Notes under the pieces: model-generated
The model's database searches: none
The model's input: only the letters and a program-made list of their open reading frames with translations
Told to the model about the DNA's origin: nothing
Origin: Paracoccaceae bacterium
Lineage (GTDB): Bacteria; Pseudomonadota; Alphaproteobacteria; Rhodobacterales; Rhodobacteraceae
Reading direction: 5' to 3'
DNA: 11,670 nt
Assembly: GCA_030625695.1 (NCBI GenBank)
Contig: DAOUQK010000077.1
Location: 1 to 11,670, forward strand
Made by a program: the position numbers and the translations under genes
In this document: in pieces, positions 1 to 6,354 of the stretch
Layout: each line of letters begins with the position of its first letter
How positions within the stretch are numbered: position 1 is the first letter of the stretch

Positions 1-344
1 AAACCTCCGTAAACTAGCCAAGATCTTTCCTGCACCGCAGCAATTGCGCAAAGCGTGATAGGAAAGGCGTTCGCGTTGTGTTTGATGCCCGACTTTCTGC
101 AACAGCAACACGTTGTTTTTCCACAGAATCGGCGGATTGCGGGCATTCGCTGCCATTTGTGCCAGAGTCCGATTTTGGGCCGCTGGCCTCGATGCAAGTT
201 AGAATTTGTGATGCAATTTCACAACAAAAACGTATATGCATCTAGTGACACCGGGTGGAAAACTCTGCTCCGCCGATCTTGCCGACCGGCAGGTCCAATG
301 AGAAGCTTAAACTCATTCGACTGAAATGAAGGAGCAAATAACCA
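1..344. other. Region without a convincing gene, upstream of the HNH gene
   Basis: I see no convincing gene here. The short open frames on both strands overlap one another, lack recognisable domains and lack good ribosome-binding sites. The stretch is AT-richer than the core genes further right and holds a dyad at 206-224, a GATGCAA direct repeat (191-197 and 210-216) and the ribosome-binding site of the next gene (AAGGAG, 329-334). It is probably the promoter region of the HNH gene plus the edge of accessory DNA. A gene fragment entering from the left cannot be excluded. Confidence 0.5.
206..224. promoter_or_regulatory. Candidate operator dyad upstream of the HNH gene
   Basis: TTGTGA (206-211) and TCACAA (219-224) form a perfect 6-bp inverted repeat around a 7-base centre, about 120 bp upstream of the HNH start codon. 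The form TGTGA-N7-TCACA resembles sites for dimeric regulators, one base longer than the classical CRP spacing of six. A GATGCAA repeat overlaps it (191-197, 210-216). No regulator gene lies alongside, so the role is inferred from symmetry and position only. Confidence 0.3.
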
Positions 345-1340
345 ATGGCCTATTCCGAGATTGACCAAAGCAGTTCGGATCACTTGATCGCTGTATTCGA
401 AGAGGAGCGCGAAGTCGAATATGGCGGAGAGCGCTATTTGGTGCGCGATAATGGCGCTGTCTTTCGCTACAATCAATTTCGGAAACGGGCGCGTCCACTT
501 GATAAAAAATGGACATTTGGCCGACAGTCTCCGTCAACTGGCTACAAACATATCGCTGGTGTTCCTGTCCACCGCATTGTTTGTAGCGCCTTCCATAACG
601 CACCTCCTACCGATAATCACGTTGTCGACCACATAGATACAAACCGGGCCAATAACCGGGCCGAAAACCTCCGCTGGGTGACACGGCTGGAAAACGTGCT
701 ACTGAACCCGATTTCGATGAGACGCATTGAGTTGGTTTATGGATCTCTCGAGGCTTTCTTCTCCGATCCCACGCGTATCCAGGTCGATAAACAGTTTCCC
801 GACATTTCCTGGATGAGGGCTGTATCGAAGGATGAAGCTTTGCGCGCCAAAGAACGTCTGAAGAAATGGGCGGAAAGTGAATCCGTACCGAGAGGCGGCG
901 CTCTAGGAGAATGGCTCTATGGCAACCGCGATCGGGCCAGAATCGAGCCTGAAACGGAAGAATTTGAGTCACTTACCCCCTCAGTTATTCAGGTAAAATG
1001 GAAGACACCGACAGAATACCCATGTTGCCCGCGTGAGGTTGGCCTGAAAGCACTCCAGACATACGCGGAAAACCTGACCTTTGGCACCGTTTTCTCTACG
1101 AATCAATACGGTCAATCGCTCGTCGTCGATAAGTCGTTTTCAGGCTCCGACCTAGTCGTTCTGACACGCAATATTGATAGTGTTAAAGATTGGGCAGTCG
1201 CTGTTATTTCGATTGGCGGTGAATTCTTTTATCACAAGTCGGAAGGCACCTTTTTCGAGCTTGCAGGGGCCGTAAAAGAATTTTCTGAACTTGCAGGCCA
1301 AGAGCACGATATTGGCGAAACTTTTGATGATTATTGCTGA
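345..1340 (+). CDS. HNH endonuclease-like protein with unknown C-terminal region
   Basis: A 331-residue protein with an HNH_3-type nuclease domain in its N-terminal third. Residues about 30-72 (YLVRDNGAVFRYN onward, ending in GYKHI) look like the beta-rich lead-in of such nucleases. The core follows: VHRIVCSAFHN (75-85), VVDHIDTNRANNRAENLRWVT (from 93), with the D95-H96 pair, N104 and N108. The last position is Asn where classical HNH has His, as is common in HNH_3. Family knowledge predicts metal-dependent DNA nicking or cutting. The remaining ~200 residues are not recognised; they hold a Cys pair (CCPREVG) and beta-rich sequence. The ATG has AAGGAG ten bases upstream. The gene stands alone, is AT-richer than its neighbours, and lies between unrecognised DNA and the tRNA-Met 3' end, which suggests horizontal acquisition. 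It may be a free-standing homing or phage-type nuclease or part of a defence locus; no partner gene is visible. Confidence 0.8.
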   Translation: MAYSEIDQSSSDHLIAVFEEEREVEYGGERYLVRDNGAVFRYNQFRKRARPLDKKWTFGRQSPSTGYKHIAGVPVHRIVCSAFHNAPPTDNHVVDHIDTNRANNRAENLRWVTRLENVLLNPISMRRIELVYGSLEAFFSDPTRIQVDKQFPDISWMRAVSKDEALRAKERLKKWAESESVPRGGALGEWLYGNRDRARIEPETEEFESLTPSVIQVKWKTPTEYPCCPREVGLKALQTYAENLTFGTVFSTNQYGQSLVVDKSFSGSDLVVLTRNIDSVKDWAVAVISIGGEFFYHKSEGTFFELAGAVKEFSELAGQEHDIGETFDDYC

Positions 1341-1655
1341 GCAATGTGATGTCGAGCCATCGACTACAACCTTTTGGCTTGGCCACCTGATTCTATGCAT
1401 CGGACTATTCCCCCCAAGGGAGTAAATGACGATACGTGATCAAAATTCACGTATACAATAATATTGAGCACCAATGGTCGCTTGGCGCGCTTCAAGCCTG
1501 CCGCGAACGCATAATTGCAGACTGAATGTTGAAATATCGCGCCTGAGTCTTGTCGAAATCCGTCAGGTGGTACCCAAATTGTCACCCAAAGTCTATTTCA
1601 TGCGCCTCGGAGCGCGTCGATATTCCCGTATCTATCTGATATATATAAGGAAATT
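1341..1655. other. Non-coding gap between the HNH gene and tRNA-Met
   Basis: No gene is supported. Open frames here are short and have no family resemblance; the plus-strand one running into the tRNA is an antisense-tRNA artefact. The notable content is a short direct repeat, ACCCAAA at 1572-1578 and 1584-1590 (start to start 12 bp), and an AT-rich stretch (1620-1656) immediately beyond the tRNA 3' end. That position is where a tRNA-targeting integrase would join foreign DNA, but no second copy of the tRNA 3' end is seen within the window. Confidence 0.5.
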
Positions 1656-1732
1656 TGGTAGCGGAGGAGGGACTCGAACCCCCGACACCAGGATTATGAT
1701 TCCCGTGCTCTAACCAACTGAGCTACTCCGCC
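1656..1732 (-). tRNA. tRNA-Met (anticodon CAU), elongator type
   Basis: Read on the minus strand the 77-base gene folds as a full cloverleaf. The 7-bp acceptor stem is GGCGGAG with CTCCGCU (first pair G-U), discriminator A, encoded CCA. The D arm is GCUC/GAGC with AGUUGGUUA in the loop. The anticodon stem is CGGGA/UCCUG around loop AUCAUAA, giving CAU. The variable loop is GUGUC, and the T arm is GGGGG-UUCGAGU-CCCUC. A CAU anticodon can mean initiator Met, elongator Met or lysidine-modified Ile. The paired 1-72 position excludes the initiator, and the overall sequence matches alphaproteobacterial elongator tRNA-Met as I remember it. It follows hemE on the same strand but has its own promoter-like sequence. 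Confidence 0.95.
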
Positions 1733-1744
1733 ATAGGCTCGGGC

Positions 1745-1773
1745 GTCGTAGTCCACAGCCGCTGGTGCGTCAA
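1745..1773 (-). promoter_or_regulatory. Candidate sigma-70 promoter of tRNA-Met
   Basis: On the minus strand TTGACG (1773-1768) and TACGAC (1750-1745) are separated by exactly 17 bp, and the tRNA 5' end lies 12 bases past the -10 hexamer, leaving a leader of only a few bases. The -35 matches consensus at five of six positions; the -10 is weak but of a form common in alphaproteobacteria. It lies wholly in the 53-base gap after hemE. Confidence 0.6.
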
Positions 1774-1785
1774 GTCCGAAAATGG

Positions 1786-2820
1786 CTATGTGCCCCTTAC
1801 CGTATCCACCATCAGTTGCACATTCTCCGGATCGGCGTCCGGGGTTATTCCGTGGCCAAGGTTGAATATATGCGGTCCCTTGGAAAATACCTGAACAATC
1901 TCGCGGGTGGCATCAATCAATGGTTGGCCGCCTGTGACCATATGCGACGGATCCAGATTACCCTGAACACAGCCGTCAATCTGTACGTTTGCAGCAGCCC
2001 AGGCCGCATCCAATCCATTGTCCAAGGCAACACAATCGACCCCCGTCGCTTTGGCAAAGCCAATATTCTTGTCGCCGGCACCCCGGGGAAAGCCAATCAC
2101 AGGTATGGTTGGGTATTTCGCCTTCAAGGCTGCGGTAATCTCGCGACAAGGCTCCAAAGCATACTTTTCAAAATCGTCGCCTTGCAACGATCCGGCCCAA
2201 CTGTCGAATATCTTCACCACTTCGGCGCCGGCCTCGATTTGTTGCGACAGGTAAAGAATTGTGGCTTTGGTGATACGATCCAATAACGCTTCGAACAGGG
2301 CTGGATTGGCCTGACGCAAGGCATGCGCCGGTCCCTGGTCAGGGGTGCCGCGCCCGGCGATCATATAGGTGGCAACGGTCCAGGGCGCGCCGGCAAACCC
2401 GATCAGGGCGGTATCCCCCGGCAATTCACGCGACAGCAGCCGGACGGTTTCATAAACCGGCGCGGTGGTGTCATGGATCGCATCCGCCGGTTTCAGCCTG
2501 GCGAAATCAGCTTCCGAGGTGATGGTTGATAGGCGCGGCCCTTCGCCGGTGACAAACCAAAGATCAGCGCCCAGCGCCTGGGGAACCAGCAGGATATCGG
2601 CAAACAGGATCGCCGCGTCAAATCCATAGCGGCGAATCGGTTGCAGGGTGACTTCGGCGGCCAGTTCAGGATTATAGCAAAGCTTCAGGAAATCGCCGGC
2701 CTTTTCGCGGGTTGCGCGGTATTCCGGCAAATAACGCCCGGCCTGACGCATCATCCAGATTGGTGGCGTTTCCAGGGTCTCCCCCGCCAATGCGCGCAAT
2801 ATCTTTTTGGTGTTCGCCAT
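1786..2820 (-). CDS. hemE: Uroporphyrinogen decarboxylase
   Basis: HemE removes the four acetate carboxyl groups of uroporphyrinogen III to give coproporphyrinogen III in the cytosol; no cofactor is needed. The protein is 344 residues from the chosen start, the usual length. Family motifs are present: PIWMMRQAGRYLPEYR (20-35) with the substrate-binding arginines R25 and R29, FADIL with the essential aspartate D75, GFAGAPWT (141-148), QGNLDP (286-291), and FNLGHGITPD (319-328) with H323. An in-frame TTG lies five codons upstream, but ATG at 2820 is preferred: GGAG sits nine bases before it (2833-2830), overlapping that TTG, and MANTKK then begins the protein as in relatives. It is divergent from hemC, the step two reactions earlier, across a shared promoter region. 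Nothing in the sequence suggests damage. Confidence 0.97.
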   Translation of the reverse strand: MANTKKILRALAGETLETPPIWMMRQAGRYLPEYRATREKAGDFLKLCYNPELAAEVTLQPIRRYGFDAAILFADILLVPQALGADLWFVTGEGPRLSTITSEADFARLKPADAIHDTTAPVYETVRLLSRELPGDTALIGFAGAPWTVATYMIAGRGTPDQGPAHALRQANPALFEALLDRITKATILYLSQQIEAGAEVVKIFDSWAGSLQGDDFEKYALEPCREITAALKAKYPTIPVIGFPRGAGDKNIGFAKATGVDCVALDNGLDAAWAAANVQIDGCVQGNLDPSHMVTGGQPLIDATREIVQVFSKGPHIFNLGHGITPDADPENVQLMVDTVRGT

Positions 2821-3043
2821 GCCTGCCTGCTCCAATGCCTGTTTCTCCCGCTACCGGTCCTGCCTGAGCGGCAATTTGTCAAGCGGTTGGGCGGTTGTCA
2901 GGGCAATTTGACCAGATTTAGGCCTTTCGACTTTGCCTAAAGGCACTGCATCAGAAAAGCCGGTGAGGCAGTGTTTACTTTTCAAACGCATTCGCCAGCT
3001 TTTCTGATTCAATGTTAAGTCGAAAGGCTATAAGGACCGGGGC
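2821..3043. promoter_or_regulatory. Divergent hemE/hemC control region
   Basis: Both haem genes must be transcribed outward from this 223-base gap. On the minus strand there is a perfect TTGACA (2882-2877) pointing toward hemE and a CTGACA (2901-2896), but no convincing -10 at 16-18 bp. On the plus strand TTGACC (2908-2913) points toward hemC, also without a good -10. The hemC ribosome-binding site is AAGGA (3032-3036). The dominant structure is a nested inverted repeat (separate entry). I found no clear Irr, FnrL or PpsR site. Promoter positions are therefore unresolved. Confidence 0.55.
2922..3028. repeat. Nested inverted repeat between hemE and hemC
   Basis: Two exact inverted repeats are nested. 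The outer 12-bp pair is GCCTTTCGACTT (2922-2933) with AAGTCGAAAGGC (3017-3028). The inner 11-bp pair is ATCAGAAAAGC (2950-2960) with GCTTTTCTGAT (2998-3008). A third, shorter pair TTTAGGC/GCCTAAA (2917-2923, 2935-2941) overlaps the left outer arm and would compete with it. The right outer arm ends three bases before the hemC ribosome-binding site. It could be a leader RNA fold, paired regulator sites, or a small non-autonomous element with terminal inverted repeats: TA dinucleotides occur just outside (2919-2920 and 3029-3030). Confidence 0.75.
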
Positions 3044-3991
3044 ATGAACAAATCACTTCCAAATCCCGCCACCCCTTTGAAAATCGGCACGCGCGGCTCT
3101 CCTCTGGCACTGGCCCAGGCGTATGAAACCCGTGACCGGTTGGTGGCGGCCTTTGGGCTGGACCCAGCGGCGTTCGAAATTGTGGTGATCAAGACCACCG
3201 GCGACCGGGTACAGGACCGGCCATTGAAAGAGATTGGCGGCAAGGGGCTTTTTACCAAAGAGATCGAAGAAGACTTGTTGTCGGGTGCTATCGACATCGC
3301 CGTGCATTCGATGAAGGACATGCCGGTGGCACAACCTGATGGCTTGCTTCTGGACACCTACCTGCCGCGCGAGGATGTTCGCGATGCGTTTGTGTCGCCG
3401 GGTGTGTCGCGGCTGGGTGATCTGGAACAAGGCGCGGTGGTTGGCACGTCCAGCCTGCGCCGCAGGGCGCAGTTGTTGCACCGGCGTCCAGATCTTCAGG
3501 TTGTCGAATTTCGCGGTAACGTACAGACTCGCCTGAAAAAACTGGCGGATGGGGTGGCAAGTTGCACCTTTCTGGCATTGGCCGGGCTGAACCGGCTGGG
3601 CATGCGCGATGTCCCGGCCTCTCCGGTGGATACCGACGACATGTTGCCTGCCGTGGCCCAAGGCGCGATTGGGATTGAGCGGCGCGAGGATGATACCCGC
3701 ATGGCCGACATGCTGGCCGCCCTGCACGACACAGCCACCGGCCAACGGCTGGCGGCTGAACGCGCGTTCTTAACGGCGTTGGACGGCTCTTGCGAAACCC
3801 CAATTGCCGGGCTGGCCGAACTGGACGGGGGCCAATTGCGACTGCGCGGTCAGGTGCTGCGGCCCGATGGTTCCGAGGCGATTGGCGACGATCAAACCTG
3901 CGCAATCGAGGATGGTGCTGCATTGGGCCGGGACATGGCACAAAAGCTGTTGGCACAGGCCGGGCCGGGGTTTTTCGACTGGCGGGGGTGA
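3044..3991 (+). CDS. hemC: Hydroxymethylbilane synthase (porphobilinogen deaminase)
   Basis: HemC joins four porphobilinogen units into hydroxymethylbilane, the linear precursor that uroporphyrinogen III synthase closes. The 315-residue length is normal. Visible motifs are KIGTRGSPLALAQA (13-26), TTGDRVQDRPL (51-61), GGKGLFTKE (65-73), AVHSMKDMP (86-94) with the catalytic aspartate D92, GTSSLRRRAQL (134-144), and FRGNVQTRL (156-164), a substrate and cofactor-binding region. DGSCETPIAG carries C250, the cysteine that holds the dipyrromethane cofactor. ATG at 3044 has AAGGA seven bases upstream. hemE lies divergently upstream. Downstream, 114 bases with a REP-like palindrome separate it from the desaturase. 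The gene appears intact and typical. Confidence 0.97.
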   Translation: MNKSLPNPATPLKIGTRGSPLALAQAYETRDRLVAAFGLDPAAFEIVVIKTTGDRVQDRPLKEIGGKGLFTKEIEEDLLSGAIDIAVHSMKDMPVAQPDGLLLDTYLPREDVRDAFVSPGVSRLGDLEQGAVVGTSSLRRRAQLLHRRPDLQVVEFRGNVQTRLKKLADGVASCTFLALAGLNRLGMRDVPASPVDTDDMLPAVAQGAIGIERREDDTRMADMLAALHDTATGQRLAAERAFLTALDGSCETPIAGLAELDGGQLRLRGQVLRPDGSEAIGDDQTCAIEDGAALGRDMAQKLLAQAGPGFFDWRG

Positions 3992-4006
3992 CAAGTTTCT
4001 GGCCTG

Positions 4007-4028
4007 CGTGGGTTTTCACCCACCCTAC
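4007..4028 (-). repeat. Solo GTAG-type REP palindrome after hemC
   Basis: On the minus strand the tetranucleotide GTAG (4028-4025) is followed by a hairpin with stem GTGGGT/ACCCAC (4008-4013 with 4018-4023 on the plus strand) and a four-base loop. It closely resembles each arm of the doublet at 5072-5143: ACCCACCCTACGG against ACCCATCCTACGG, 12 of 13 identical. A GTAG head plus palindrome is the form of REPs linked to RAYT transposases. There is no T-run, so it is not a classical intrinsic terminator, although it may shape the hemC mRNA 3' end. Confidence 0.65.
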
Positions 4029-4105
4029 GGATGAAAGATGACGTTGCGCTTTGATTGACAGATTAGCCCGATGTCGGCGACACTTTGCATGAAAGGTGGC
4101 GCGCC

Positions 4106-5050
4106 ATGACCCCCGGAAAATCCTATCTGAATACTGAGGAAATTCGCCCGCTGGCCGAGCGGTCCGACCTTATGGGGTTCTGGCTGGTCCTGCACTGCTG
4201 GGGCGTTATCTCGCTTTCTGTTGCATTGTTCGCTCTCTGGCCCAATCCGGTGACGTTTATGCTGGCCGTGCTGATCATCGGATCGCGCCAGTTGGGACTG
4301 GCGATCCTGATGCACGAGGCTGCACATAATGCCTTGTTCAAATCCCGGGGCCTGAATGACTTCTTTGGCGAATGGCTGTGCGGGCGGCCCATTCTGGCCG
4401 AACTTGCCGCCTATCGCCATTACCACCTGACCCACCACCGGTTCACCCAAACCGACAAAGACCCCGATTTGGTTCTGTCTTCCAAGTTCCCCACCACGCG
4501 CGCCTCGCTCAAACGCAAATTCACCCGCGACCTGACCGGCCAAACCGGCGTCAAACAACTTATCGCCCAAATCATGATGTCAGTCCGTCTGGGCGGCGAC
4601 GATGACGCGACAAAGGCCGCGTCGTCCGATTTTGCCCAATCGTTCAAGGCGCGCGACCTGTGGAAATCCCTGCCGGTGCTGATTGGTATCATCGTCGTGA
4701 TGGGTCTGATCGGTGATTGGTGGTGGGGGCTGGCGTTCTGGTTGCTGCCCTACCTGACCTGGTTCCAATTTGTTCTGAGGGTGCGCAATATCGCTGAACA
4801 TGGCGCCACCGAACAGTCACAAAACCCGTTACAGAATGTCCGGACAACGCTTGCCGGGCCGCTCGCCCGGCTATTGGTCGCGCCGTATTGGGTGAACTAT
4901 CATCTTGAACACCACATGGTCATGCATGTGCCCTGCTGGCGGCTGGCAGACATGCACAAGGCCCTGATGGACAAGGGGTTGGGGACAGAAATGCGCATTG
5001 CCGACAGCTATCAAACGGCACTTGTCGAAGCTGGCTGGCGAACGTCCTGA
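4106..5050 (+). CDS. Membrane fatty acid desaturase family protein
   Basis: Desaturases of this family use a di-iron centre held by histidine clusters to insert a double bond into acyl chains at the cytoplasmic face of the membrane; some relatives hydroxylate instead. From the chosen start the protein is 314 residues. The three boxes are complete: HEAAH (70-74), HLTHH (107-111, preceded by H105) and HLEHH (266-270, followed by H274). A further H232 lies in IAEHGA. Hydrophobic segments at about 24-44, 48-66, 189-203 and 207-222 fit membrane hairpins between the boxes. ATG at 4106 is preferred to the in-frame TTG 21 bases upstream because AAGG (4093-4096) sits nine bases before it. It follows hemC on the same strand and converges on accA, which makes the precursor for fatty acids. 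The acyl substrate and double-bond position cannot be read from the sequence. Confidence 0.9.
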   Translation: MTPGKSYLNTEEIRPLAERSDLMGFWLVLHCWGVISLSVALFALWPNPVTFMLAVLIIGSRQLGLAILMHEAAHNALFKSRGLNDFFGEWLCGRPILAELAAYRHYHLTHHRFTQTDKDPDLVLSSKFPTTRASLKRKFTRDLTGQTGVKQLIAQIMMSVRLGGDDDATKAASSDFAQSFKARDLWKSLPVLIGIIVVMGLIGDWWWGLAFWLLPYLTWFQFVLRVRNIAEHGATEQSQNPLQNVRTTLAGPLARLLVAPYWVNYHLEHHMVMHVPCWRLADMHKALMDKGLGTEMRIADSYQTALVEAGWRTS

Positions 5051-5060
5051 AATTCTGGCC

Positions 5061-5190
5061 TGTATTATCCAGTAGGATGGGTTTTCAACCCATCACTCGC
5101 CCCACAAATGTAACGACAAAGATGGGTTGAAAACCCATCCTACGGGCAATTGAAAAGTCCTCAATTGGGCGACGCCGCGTGTATTATCCA
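5061..5190. repeat. 11-bp direct repeat flanking the REP doublet
   Basis: TGTATTATCCA occurs at 5061-5071 and again at 5180-5190, either side of the inverted repeat. The right copy includes the accA stop codon (5184-5186). An exact 11-base match this close is unlikely to be chance. It may be a target-site duplication, or a local duplication of the accA 3' end made when the palindromic element arrived. Confidence 0.6.
5072..5143. repeat. REP doublet (REPIN-like), perfect 23-bp inverted repeat
   Basis: Positions 5072-5094 and 5121-5143 are exact reverse complements (23 of 23) separated by 26 bases. Each arm is itself a REP: GTAG followed at once by stem GATGGGTT/AACCCATC around TTC, with the GTAG heads outermost. 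This is the arrangement called a REPIN, mobilised in trans by RAYT (TnpA-REP) proteins. It lies between the convergent desaturase and accA genes, so transcripts from both sides would contain stable hairpins. It could act as a bidirectional transcript end or stability element even without U-tracts. No RAYT gene is in the window. Confidence 0.85.
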
Positions 5191-6146
5191 GCCAACCCCG
5201 TACTGCCCACTTCAAGGAACTTTTGACGTCTTTCCTTGACCAGCTGGGCACCAGACTTGCCCTTAAATTCTTTCAACATCTTTGATATCATCTGACCAAC
5301 CGCTGCAATCGTGGTCTGACTGTCGCGATGCGCCCCGCCATTGGGTTCGTCGATGACATAATCCGCCACCCCCAACTTGTGCAAATCCTGCGCCGTTAAC
5401 CGCATCGCCTCGGCCGCTTCGCGGGTCTTTTCCGGGTTCTTCCACAGGATCGACGCGCAACCCTCGGGGCTGATCACCGAATAGACTGAATGCTCCAGCA
5501 TTGCCAAACGGTTGGCCGTGGCAAAGGCCACCGCCCCGCCCGATCCACCTTCACCGATGATCACACTGATCAGCGGCACTTTGATCGTCAGGCACGCCTC
5601 GGTGGTGCGGGCAATTGCCTCGGACTGACCACGCTCTTCGGCGCCTTTGCCCGGATAGGCCCCGGTGGTATCGACCAAGGTGACAACCGGCAGGCCAAAG
5701 CGGTCTGCCATCTCCATCAGCCGGATCGCCTTGCGATACCCTTCGGGCCGGGCCATGCCGAAATTGCGCACGATGCGCGACTTGGTGTCATTACCCTTTT
5801 CATGGCCGATCACCATCACTGGTTGATCGTTGAACCGTGCCAGCCCACCAATCACCGCCAGATCATCGGCAAAGTTCCGGTCGCCTGCCAGCAGGGTGAA
5901 ATCGCTGAACAGGGCGTTGATATAATCCATGCAATGCGGCCGCTCAGGATGGCGCGCCACCTGACATTTTCGCCACGGCGTCAGGTTCTTGTAAAGGTCG
6001 GTCAGCAGGGCCGCCGCCTTGACATCCAAAGCCGCCGCTTCGTCGGTCACATCCATTTCTTCGCTGGCCCGCGCCAAGGCCCGCAATTCTTCGGCTTTGC
6101 CTTCGATCTCGGCCAGCGGTTTTTCGAAGTCCAGGTATTGGGTCAT
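5184..6146 (-). CDS. accA: Acetyl-CoA carboxylase carboxyltransferase subunit alpha
   Basis: AccA pairs with AccD as the alpha2beta2 carboxyltransferase that moves carboxyl from biotinylated AccB to acetyl-CoA, giving malonyl-CoA for fatty acid synthesis. The protein is 320 residues, the family's normal length. The N-terminal helical region (1-60) with YLDFEKPLAEIE is typical, followed by PERPHCMDYI (68-77), TLVDTTGAYPGKGAEERGQ (156-174), GEGGSGGA (198-205), which belongs to the acyl-CoA/oxyanion site, and SPEGCASILWK (226-236). The ATG at 6146 has only a modest GAGAG (6155-6151) as ribosome-binding site. A TATGAT (6163-6158) is too close to the start to be a likely promoter element. accD is not in the window, as is common for alphaproteobacteria. 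It converges with the desaturase over the REP doublet. The gene appears intact. Confidence 0.97.
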   Translation of the reverse strand: MTQYLDFEKPLAEIEGKAEELRALARASEEMDVTDEAAALDVKAAALLTDLYKNLTPWRKCQVARHPERPHCMDYINALFSDFTLLAGDRNFADDLAVIGGLARFNDQPVMVIGHEKGNDTKSRIVRNFGMARPEGYRKAIRLMEMADRFGLPVVTLVDTTGAYPGKGAEERGQSEAIARTTEACLTIKVPLISVIIGEGGSGGAVAFATANRLAMLEHSVYSVISPEGCASILWKNPEKTREAAEAMRLTAQDLHKLGVADYVIDEPNGGAHRDSQTTIAAVGQMISKMLKEFKGKSGAQLVKERRQKFLEVGSTGLAG

Positions 6147-6210
6147 TAGTCTCTCACATCATAGCCTTAAGGATATATGACCCTGTGCCGTTCCAGATGC
6201 AACTCGCTAC

Positions 6211-6280
6211 GCGCCGAATTGGCAGATCGCTGGCTTGATAACCTAACAGGCTTGTCGCGTGCTGGTTCGAGTCCTATGGT
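6211..6280 (+). pseudogene. Degenerate tRNA-Leu-like sequence
   Basis: GCCGAATTGGCAGA (6213-6226) resembles the D arm of class II tRNAs such as tRNA-Leu, and GGTTCGAGTCC (6264-6274) matches the near-invariant T loop with its flanks. The spacing between them, with CGCTGG before and CGTGC just before the T arm, fits a tRNA-Leu with a long variable arm. The fold is broken: the T stem pairs only at two GG/CC positions, the anticodon stem is poor, and no acceptor stem or CCA can be paired. The opposite strand translates to a GLEPARD string of the kind produced by antisense tRNA. I read it as a decayed tRNA or attachment-site remnant, not a working tRNA; a chance resemblance remains possible. Confidence 0.4.
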
Positions 6281-6354
6281 CGTTGAAACAGAAGAGCAAT
6301 TTATGCAGATCAGCCGCACCCGCGGGGATACCTGCAAGTTGATGGGAGATGAGT

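Noticed and set aside
1474..1713. Plus-strand open frame ending in GGGTRTPDTRIMIPVL
   Set aside because: This is the well-known false protein produced by translating the antisense strand of a tRNA gene; its end lies inside tRNA-Met.
1765..2286. Plus-strand open frame opposite hemE
   Set aside because: Antisense shadow of hemE with no recognisable domain.
2821..2835. Longer hemE from a TTG codon (five extra residues)
   Set aside because: The GGAG ribosome-binding site of the ATG at 2820 overlaps this TTG, and the family normally begins near MANTKK.
2836..3043. FnrL, PpsR or Irr sites at the haem promoters
   Set aside because: I looked for TTGAT-N4-ATCAA, TGT-N12-ACA and Irr-like patterns and found only partial matches.
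3288..4019. Long minus-strand open frame (243 codons) opposite hemC
   Set aside because: A shadow of a GC-rich gene: rich in Arg, Pro and Ala, without domains, fully overlapping the well-supported hemC.
4085..4105. Longer desaturase from a TTG codon
   Set aside because: No ribosome-binding site precedes it, while ATG at 4106 has AAGG at good spacing.
6349..6354. Alternative ATG two codons upstream for the PA14-like gene
   Set aside because: GGGAG directly abuts this ATG with no spacer; the ATG at 6355 has six bases of spacing.
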